This document shows, piece after piece, positions 1 to 4,618 of a stretch of DNA of 5,556 bases (its first letter is position 1; each line of letters starts with the position of its first letter). The translations under genes were made by a program, and so were the position numbers. The notes beneath the pieces were generated by a model. The model made no database searches. It was not told the origin of the DNA and saw nothing but the letters and a program-made list of their open reading frames with translations. The stretch lies in the NCBI GenBank assembly GCA_012521525.1, contig JAAYMG010000192.1:1-5556 (forward strand). The letters are read 5' to 3'. This stretch comes from Clostridiales bacterium (GTDB lineage: Bacteria; Bacillota; Clostridia; Oscillospirales; JAAYOS01).

Positions 1-114
1 CAGGCAATGTTTTTTGAATTTGTCTGAAAATAGTTTCGTCAAACCTTGAAATTCGTGTGCATCATATGCTAAAATTAATATTGACTAATCTGGATAGTGC
101 GTTATTCCGCCTGT

Positions 115-143
115 CTTACAAACGTTTTTAGCAATGTTATACA
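115..143 (+). promoter_or_regulatory. Candidate sigma-A promoter of the C-glycoside operon (extended -10)
   Basis: A -35-like CTTACA (115-120, 4 of 6 consensus matches) is followed by a 17-bp spacer and the -10-like TATACA (138-143, 4 of 6). A TG at 135-136 makes the latter an extended -10. Transcription would begin near 150 and leave a leader of about 45 nt before the ATG at 195. The region is clearly AT-richer than the genes. An alternative -35, TTGACT at 81-86, has no good -10 at the right distance. Judged by eye only. Confidence 0.5.
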
Positions 144-147
144 ACAT
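134..147. promoter_or_regulatory. Inverted repeat overlapping the -10, candidate operator
   Basis: ATGTT (134-138), four bases, then AACAT (143-147) form a perfect 5-bp inverted repeat with a 4-bp centre. It covers the proposed -10, so a dimeric regulator bound here would block RNA polymerase. Size and TGT...ACA character resemble GntR-type operators, but the regulator family cannot be decided from one short site. A 5-bp repeat in AT-rich DNA can arise by chance. Confidence 0.35.
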
Positions 148-184
148 CATCCTCTAATTATCTACCATAACATTTTTGAACAGC

Positions 185-191
185 AGGTGAT
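185..191 (+). promoter_or_regulatory. Ribosome binding site of the oxidoreductase gene
   Basis: AGGTGAT matches the 3' half of the extended Shine-Dalgarno sequence (AGGAGGTGATC) and ends 3 nt before the ATG at 195. It differs from the GGAGG cores used by the downstream genes. It supports 195 as the start, as does the Rossmann strand beginning at residue 4. Confidence 0.6.
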
Positions 192-194
192 AAA

Positions 195-1286
195 ATGAAG
201 AAACTCAGAATCGGTATTGTCGGCTGCGGTTTTATAGCAAACGGCAAACATCTTCCGGGACTGGCGAAGTTATCCGACAAAGTGGACATCGCTGCTTTCT
301 GCGACATAATCTCCGAACGCGCAGAAAAGGCCAAGGCCGAGTACGGCAGCGCAGACTCATATGCCTGCACGGATTACATGCAGCTTGTCAACGACGAGTC
401 CCTGGATGTGATCCATGTATGTACTCCCAACGTTACGCACTGTGAAATCACATGTGCGGCCCTCGAGGCGGGCAAGCACGTAATGTGTGAAAAGCCCATG
501 GCCGTCACCTATGCCGAAGCCAAAAAGATGGTCGATACTGCAAAGCGCGTCGGCAAAAAACTGACGATAGGCTACCAGAACCGTTTCCGCGATGACGCGA
601 TCTATCTGCGCAAAATGGTCGACAACGGCCGTCTCGGCGATATTTACTATGCGCAGGCCAACGCGATGCGCCGCCGCTGTGTCCCGACCTGGGGCGTTTT
701 CACCAACAAAGCCCTGCAGGGAGGCGGACCCCTGATAGACCTCGGGACCCACGCTCTCGACCTGACACTTTGGTACATGGGCAACTACGAGCCTGAAAGC
801 GTCAGCGGTACCGTATTCTACAAGATGGGCGACAAGACCGAGGGCAACCTCTGCGGTCCGTGGGATCCGGCAAGCTATGAAGTCGAAGACAGCGCTTTCG
901 GATTTATCCGCATGAAAAACGGCGCCACCATATATCTCTCAGCATCATGGGTCCTCAATATCATGGAGCCGAGAGAAGCCTGCACCACTCTCTGCGGAAC
1001 CGAAGGCGGTGCAGAGATGCGTCAGAAGGGCGAAGATTACACCTGCCTGATCAACTATGCCGACGGCGGACGTTTGGTTGACGCCACGGTCGACTTCACC
1101 CAGAAGATCGCATTCGGTCCGGACGGCGTCGAGGAAAAACCCGGCGACCGCGAAGCGGCCCAGTGGATAGACGCGATCCTCAACGACCATGATCCTGTCG
1201 TTCTCCCGGAGCAGGCCATGGTAGTGACACAGATACTGGAAGCCATCTACGAGTCCGGAAAGACTGGCAAACCTGTTTATTTCTAA
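195..1286 (+). CDS. Gfo/Idh/MocA oxidoreductase, probable glycoside C3 dehydrogenase (DgpA/CarA-like role)
   Basis: This 363-residue protein is an NAD(P)-dependent sugar oxidoreductase of normal family length. The N-terminal Rossmann fold (about 1-125) opens with the dinucleotide motif G10-C-G12-F-I-A15. The family EKP motif is at 99-101, with K100 the expected catalytic lysine. The C-terminal beta-sheet domain (about 130-363) carries GGGP at 176-179 and the D182-L-G-T-H186 motif that completes the active site. There is no signal peptide, so it is cytoplasmic. It is the first gene of the operon and lies 20 bp before a DUF6379 gene. Homologous oxidoreductases in C-glycoside pathways oxidise the glucosyl C3 hydroxyl to a ketone, which allows the next enzyme to cleave the C-C bond. 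That role is inferred from neighbours, since family members act on many sugars and inositols. Specific substrate and NAD versus NADP preference cannot be read from sequence by eye. Confidence 0.9.
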   Translation: MKKLRIGIVGCGFIANGKHLPGLAKLSDKVDIAAFCDIISERAEKAKAEYGSADSYACTDYMQLVNDESLDVIHVCTPNVTHCEITCAALEAGKHVMCEKPMAVTYAEAKKMVDTAKRVGKKLTIGYQNRFRDDAIYLRKMVDNGRLGDIYYAQANAMRRRCVPTWGVFTNKALQGGGPLIDLGTHALDLTLWYMGNYEPESVSGTVFYKMGDKTEGNLCGPWDPASYEVEDSAFGFIRMKNGATIYLSASWVLNIMEPREACTTLCGTEGGAEMRQKGEDYTCLINYADGGRLVDATVDFTQKIAFGPDGVEEKPGDREAAQWIDAILNDHDPVVLPEQAMVVTQILEAIYESGKTGKPVYF

Positions 1287-1292
1287 TCTGAG

Positions 1293-1299
1293 AAAGGAG
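1293..1299 (+). promoter_or_regulatory. Ribosome binding site of the beta-subunit gene
   Basis: AAAGGAG sits 7 nt before the ATG at 1307, at ideal spacing, and lies within the 20-bp gap after the oxidoreductase stop codon. The tight gap leaves no room for a separate promoter. Confidence 0.7.
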
Positions 1300-1306
1300 T
1301 CGGAAA

Positions 1307-1744
1307 ATGGCTCTTGACTTTCAATATGATGAACTGATGTTCTCCAAGAGCACAGTCAAAAATTCATATGCCGGCGATGTGGTATATGGCTATGAGTTCG
1401 AAATAATGTACCCTTCATACCGCGGTACTTTCCTGAGCTGTATCGAGAAACTTACGGTAAAGCTGGACGGCGTGGAGATCGATCAGAAAAAAATGAGGTT
1501 CACACTGAACGGAAAACAGTTTTTGATAAGCGAACTGCCGACTCTATGCCATGAATACTGGTTCGTCCTTGACCGCGCAGTGATAACCGTGCTGCAAGAC
1601 GGCGGCATCCCCGCGGGCGCAAAGCAGATCGATGTGGAGATGGTCCACCGTATCCCTTATACGGGATATTTCGGAGAGTATCTCACACTCACAAGTCACG
1701 GTACTCTGCAGGTAGATAACCATGTCACGGAGGCAATCAAATGA
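1307..1744 (+). CDS. DUF6379-type protein, probable C-glycoside deglycosidase beta subunit (DgpB/DfgB-like)
   Basis: This 145-residue protein looks like the DUF6379 family, whose characterised members are the small beta subunits of C-deglycosylation enzymes. Recognisable blocks are Y35-P-S-Y-R-G40 followed by L43-S-C-I, a strand ending in L53-D-G, and the distinctive R115-I-P-Y-T-G-Y-F-G123. Alternating hydrophobic strands throughout suggest an all-beta sandwich. There is no signal peptide or membrane segment. Known homologues form a complex with a TIM-barrel alpha subunit and shape its active site; they are inactive alone. The gene overlaps the next by 4 nt (ATGA at 1741-1744), which fits co-translation of two partners. 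Family assignment is by recalled motifs rather than a profile search. The length matches the known beta subunits as I remember them. Confidence 0.82.
   Translation: MALDFQYDELMFSKSTVKNSYAGDVVYGYEFEIMYPSYRGTFLSCIEKLTVKLDGVEIDQKKMRFTLNGKQFLISELPTLCHEYWFVLDRAVITVLQDGGIPAGAKQIDVEMVHRIPYTGYFGEYLTLTSHGTLQVDNHVTEAIK
1729..1744 (+). promoter_or_regulatory. Translational coupling junction between beta and alpha subunit genes
   Basis: GGAGG at 1729-1733 lies inside the end of the beta-subunit gene, 7 nt before the alpha-subunit ATG at 1741. The stop TGA (1742-1744) shares two bases with that ATG. Ribosomes ending the first gene can restart on the second, which would favour balanced amounts of the subunits. 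The spacing also favours ATG 1741 over the in-frame ATG at 1750. Confidence 0.75.
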
Positions 1745-2706
1745 AAAAGATGAACGAAAAAATCGAATTGGGTGTCTCCCTGTACAGCCTGACAAGCGAG
1801 TTTGTCACGGAAAAGATGGGTCTTGAGGACTGCCTGAGAGCCGTTGCAGAAATGGGCTTCAAGGGGATCGAGATCGTTGCGGCGCAGACCGTGCCGGAGT
1901 ATCCCAATCCCTCCGACAAATGGCTGTTCGAATTTAGGGATCTGCTCGCCAAGTATGATCTCAAGCCCGTATGCTACAGCGCATATATAGACAACGGTCT
2001 TCGCCCGGACAGGGACCTGAACCACGACGAGATCGTCCAGTTCACTTACAATGACATGCTCTATGCAAAAAAAGCCGGATTCAGCATGATCCGTACCCAG
2101 CACTCCATATCCCCCCAGATACTGGAGGAGATGGTCCCGGCCTGCGAAAAGCTTGACATTATGCTCACTATAGAAATGCACCATCCCCATCATCCCAGAG
2201 TCGAAGTCTGGGAGAAGTATATAGAACTGATGAATAAGTATGAGCACCTGGGGGTCGTGCCCGACTTCAGCATATTCCAGCGTAAGCCGCACCGGCTGCT
2301 GGTTGAACGCCTGGTCCGCGCAGGATTCAGGGAGGATAAGCTCAACAGCGTTTTGGAATATCACGAAAAGGGCATTCCCTGTGAAAATGCCATCGGCGAA
2401 CTCTCACTCAACGCTGAGGAAGCCCAGTTCACGAGGGATCTGTATGAGAAGTTCAACCCGACTCCCCTGGACGACCTGAAAACACTCATCCCTATAACTC
2501 CGTATATACATGGGAAGTTCTATATACTCGACAACGGTGAATTCGATCCCTGCATTCCTTATGACAAAATCCTGCCTATGATACAGGACCTCGGTTATAA
2601 AGGATATATAGCGGCCGAGTATGAAGGACATCACTTTGATATGTCCGTCGATGCCAGGCAGCAGCTTCGCTACTATGCCTCTATTTTCAACAAATATATC
2701 AACTAG
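1741..2706 (+). CDS. Sugar-phosphate isomerase/epimerase-like TIM barrel, probable C-glycoside deglycosidase alpha subunit (DgpC/DfgA-like)
   Basis: This 321-residue protein belongs to the xylose-isomerase-like TIM barrel group (AP_endonuc_2 type). It opens with a first barrel strand at 8-16 and the strand motif G39-F-K-G-I-E44 follows. Divalent-metal ligands expected at barrel strand ends are visible as E145 (in T-I-E-M-H), D175 (in V-P-D-F-S), H257 (in Y-I-H-G-K) and E293 (in A-A-E-Y-E). H147, close to the first ligand, is a good candidate for the general base. Characterised homologues use Mn2+ or a similar metal to cleave 3-oxo-C-glycosides into the free aglycone and an unsaturated anhydro-keto sugar (1,5-anhydro-hex-1-en-3-ulose). 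Without context the call would be only a sugar isomerase/epimerase. The adjacent DUF6379 partner and preceding oxidoreductase make the lyase role much more likely. An insertion (about 195-250) between D175 and H257 is longer than in simple epimerases and could be the partner-binding region; that is inference. Confidence 0.85.
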   Translation: MKKMNEKIELGVSLYSLTSEFVTEKMGLEDCLRAVAEMGFKGIEIVAAQTVPEYPNPSDKWLFEFRDLLAKYDLKPVCYSAYIDNGLRPDRDLNHDEIVQFTYNDMLYAKKAGFSMIRTQHSISPQILEEMVPACEKLDIMLTIEMHHPHHPRVEVWEKYIELMNKYEHLGVVPDFSIFQRKPHRLLVERLVRAGFREDKLNSVLEYHEKGIPCENAIGELSLNAEEAQFTRDLYEKFNPTPLDDLKTLIPITPYIHGKFYILDNGEFDPCIPYDKILPMIQDLGYKGYIAAEYEGHHFDMSVDARQQLRYYASIFNKYIN

Positions 2707-2710
2707 GAGG
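2706..2710 (+). promoter_or_regulatory. Ribosome binding site overlapping the upstream stop codon
   Basis: GGAGG begins with the last base of the alpha-subunit stop TAG (2704-2706) and lies 5 nt before the ATG at 2716. This fixes the hydrolase start and places the gene in the same transcript, since only 9 bp separate the two reading frames. Confidence 0.75.
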
Positions 2711-2715
2711 ACCTA

Positions 2716-4479
2716 ATGTCATCTCTCGAAAAATACAGAAATGACCCCAATTACAAGGTCGTCCCCACAAAATTCGGCGACGAGACGATCGATGTCATTT
2801 ATCGCAAGCTTCGCAAGCCCATGTCGAGAGCCGAGCAGGATCAGCTCCCGCCCGAAAAAAGGGATATGTTTTCCTTTGTGGCGGACTTCAATCCAAGGAC
2901 TTACGAGGTAAATCCCTATATAATCTGCCATCAGGACGTCGCAGTAAAACTGCGCGACGGCACGACTATATACGCCGACATCTTCCTTCCCAAAGACAGC
3001 GGTCCGGTACCCATAATCGTCTCCTGGAGCCCGTTTGGAAAACGCCCGGGCGAGGGTTTCGACGAATGGCAGCTGATGGGAGTACCGCCCGGAACTGTTT
3101 CGAAATCGGCCAAGTTTGAATCCGCAGACCCGGAGTACTGGTGCTATTACGGTTACGGCATCGCAAACGTCGATCCCCGCGGGATCGGCCATTCGGAAGG
3201 TGACGCCGTTTTCATGGGCACCCAGGAAGGCCGCGACGGCTATGATTTCATCGAATGGTGTGCGGCTCAGCCCTGGTGCAACGGCAAAGTCGGAATGTTC
3301 GGCAACTCGGGAGTAGGCATGGCTCAGCTGCGAATCGCTGCGGAGTGTCCTCCCCATCTTGTTTGCATCGCCCCATGGGAAGCCACAGGCGACCTGTTCC
3401 GCGAATCCATGCGCGAAGGCGGCATCAAGGGTGAGTATGCGGAAAGTGTCATAGGAATGGTAGCCGGCCAGGGATACATAGAGGACCCGCTGGCAATGGC
3501 TGATGTCTATCCGGCCTGGAACGCATATTGGGAAGACAAGGTCCCGAAGTACAGGAACATAAGGATCCCGACTTACTACACTTCATGCTGGAACCATTTC
3601 CACAACGTCGGTTCATTCGAGGGATTCCGCAAGATCCGTTCGCGCAAGAAATGGATGCGCGCCCATCGTGAATTTGAGTGGCCCGATACATATAACAATA
3701 AAAACCTTGAAGATCTCCGCAAATTCTTTGACCGCTATCTGAGGGACATTAGAAACGGATGGGAATTCACACCCAGAGTCCGCATTGAAGTAATGGACGC
3801 ATACACGTATGATTACCAGACGGACCGCCCCGAAAACGAGTTCCCGCTAAAGCGCACGCAGTATGCAAATCTTTATCTGAACTCTTCGAACGGTACAATG
3901 AGCACCGAGCCGAACGTGCCGGAAGCAAAGATGTCCTTTGACGGCGCGACAGGAGAAGTCTGCTTCGATTTCAAATTCGATGAGGATACAGAGATCACCG
4001 GTTACATGAGCCTGCATGCCTGGGTATCGGTAGACGGGTATGATGACGGCGACCTGTTCTTCACGATCAAGAAGATCGGCCAGGACGGGAAAACTGAAAT
4101 CCCGATACTCGTACTCGGAGAAGAGCATCCCGGAGCATGGAGCAAACTGCGTCTTTCCTGGCGGGGCCTCTCCGAGGAACTCAGTACGGACTTCAGGCCT
4201 GAACTGTCCTTCGAGAAACAGGAAAAACTCAAACCCGGCGAGGTCGTCCCCATCGATATAGCCTTCGTACCATACAGCAGGATCTGGCACAAAGGTGAAA
4301 CCTTAAGGCTCCACATCGCCGGACGCTACATTCGCGACGAAAACTGGTTTGAGCGTCTTGTGTGGAAAACTGACAACAAGGGAATCATCAACATCCACAG
4401 CGGCGGATCATATGACAGCTACCTGCGCATACCGGTAATACCCCCGCGTTGGCAAAGCGGTGACTATATTTACAGGTAA
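2716..4479 (+). CDS. CocE/NonD-type alpha/beta hydrolase (X-Pro dipeptidyl-peptidase S15-like)
   Basis: This 587-residue protein is a serine hydrolase of the CocE/NonD group. After an N-terminal extension of about 70 residues, the alpha/beta core contains the opening strand (about 73-91), an oxyanion-loop segment S105-P-F-G-K109, the D153-P-R-G-I-G-H-S-E-G162 motif, and the nucleophile elbow G196-N-S-G-V-G201 with S198 as nucleophile. H317 (in R-A-H-R, before E321-W-P) is the likely catalytic histidine, followed by F337-F-D-R-Y-L342, which is typical of the subgroup. The C-terminal part (about 355-587) is a jelly-roll of the PepX_C type. No signal peptide is seen. Characterised relatives hydrolyse esters, beta-lactam side-chain amides, or Xaa-Pro peptides; substrate cannot be predicted from sequence. 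Position suggests it removes an acyl group from a decorated glycoside or acts on a pathway product. The usual catalytic Asp position is unclear (C291-W-N-H-F-H296). Confidence 0.85.
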   Translation: MSSLEKYRNDPNYKVVPTKFGDETIDVIYRKLRKPMSRAEQDQLPPEKRDMFSFVADFNPRTYEVNPYIICHQDVAVKLRDGTTIYADIFLPKDSGPVPIIVSWSPFGKRPGEGFDEWQLMGVPPGTVSKSAKFESADPEYWCYYGYGIANVDPRGIGHSEGDAVFMGTQEGRDGYDFIEWCAAQPWCNGKVGMFGNSGVGMAQLRIAAECPPHLVCIAPWEATGDLFRESMREGGIKGEYAESVIGMVAGQGYIEDPLAMADVYPAWNAYWEDKVPKYRNIRIPTYYTSCWNHFHNVGSFEGFRKIRSRKKWMRAHREFEWPDTYNNKNLEDLRKFFDRYLRDIRNGWEFTPRVRIEVMDAYTYDYQTDRPENEFPLKRTQYANLYLNSSNGTMSTEPNVPEAKMSFDGATGEVCFDFKFDEDTEITGYMSLHAWVSVDGYDDGDLFFTIKKIGQDGKTEIPILVLGEEHPGAWSKLRLSWRGLSEELSTDFRPELSFEKQEKLKPGEVVPIDIAFVPYSRIWHKGETLRLHIAGRYIRDENWFERLVWKTDNKGIINIHSGGSYDSYLRIPVIPPRWQSGDYIYR

Positions 4480-4498
4480 ATCCGCTGATCAAGTCCAT

Positions 4499-4547
4499 CC
4501 ATGCTTCGCTCAATGCTCTCCTCTCTGATCGAAGATGAGGAGCATGG
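4499..4547 (+). other. Structured intergenic segment with two competing stems
   Basis: The 3' arm around 4537-4547 can pair with either of two upstream arms. The outer stem pairs 4499-4507 with 4539-4547 (nine pairs, one G-U). The inner stem pairs ATGCTC (4513-4518) with GAGCAT (4540-4545), and, across a 2-nt bulge, CTC (4521-4523) with GAG (4537-4539). They cannot form together. No U-tract follows, so it is not a classical intrinsic terminator. It lies 20 bp after the hydrolase stop and could slow or end transcription, protect the mRNA 3' end, or be a chance fold. No energy was computed. Confidence 0.4.
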
Positions 4548-4563
4548 CATCGAATATGCAGCT

Positions 4564-4592
4564 TTGACACAAAGACAAAGAAAAAGTAAAAT
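4564..4592 (+). promoter_or_regulatory. Near-consensus sigma-A promoter of the flavoprotein gene
   Basis: TTGACA (4564-4569) is a perfect -35 and TAAAAT (4587-4592) matches 5 of 6 positions of the -10, with an optimal 17-bp spacer. Transcription would start near 4599, about 20 nt before the ATG at 4619 and just ahead of the Shine-Dalgarno. The spacer is purine-rich. This is the best promoter in the window and indicates that the last gene can be expressed apart from the upstream operon. Confidence 0.7.
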
Positions 4593-4606
4593 ATGAAGTT
4601 CAACTC

Positions 4607-4613
4607 AGGAGGA
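4607..4613 (+). promoter_or_regulatory. Strong ribosome binding site of the flavoprotein gene
   Basis: AGGAGGA is a full Shine-Dalgarno core, with the GGAGG (4608-4612) ending 6 nt before the ATG at 4619. It identifies the start of the partial gene at the right edge. Confidence 0.8.
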
Positions 4614-4618
4614 TATTT

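Noticed and set aside
24..37. cre-like palindrome TGAAAATAGTTTCG for catabolite control
   Set aside because: The central CG and the final CA of the cre consensus are missing, leaving only a weak GAAA/TTTC symmetry.
14..59. Two similar copies, TTGAATTTGTCTG (14-26) and TTGAAATTCGTGTG (46-59), spaced about 32 bp, as possible activator sites
   Set aside because: The copies match imperfectly, lie in AT-rich DNA and are well upstream of the proposed promoter. Chance is a sufficient explanation.
1..70. Divergent gene start on the - strand near 67
   Set aside because: The - strand ATGs there reach a stop after eight codons. Any divergent gene must start to the left of the window.
81..107. Alternative promoter with TTGACT as -35
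   Set aside because: No -10 better than 3 of 6 matches occurs at 16-18 bp spacing, so the 115-143 pair is preferred.
1696..2364. Open frame of 222 codons on the - strand inside the alpha-subunit gene
   Set aside because: It lies wholly over well-supported + strand genes and has no recognisable motif in its translation.
4513..4545. Intrinsic terminator of the operon
   Set aside because: The stem is bulged and no run of T follows it, so it is listed only as a structured segment.
4501..4596. Small + strand ORF of 31 codons in the gap before the flavoprotein
   Set aside because: No Shine-Dalgarno precedes its ATG, the sequence overlaps the stem structure and the promoter, and no family is recognisable.
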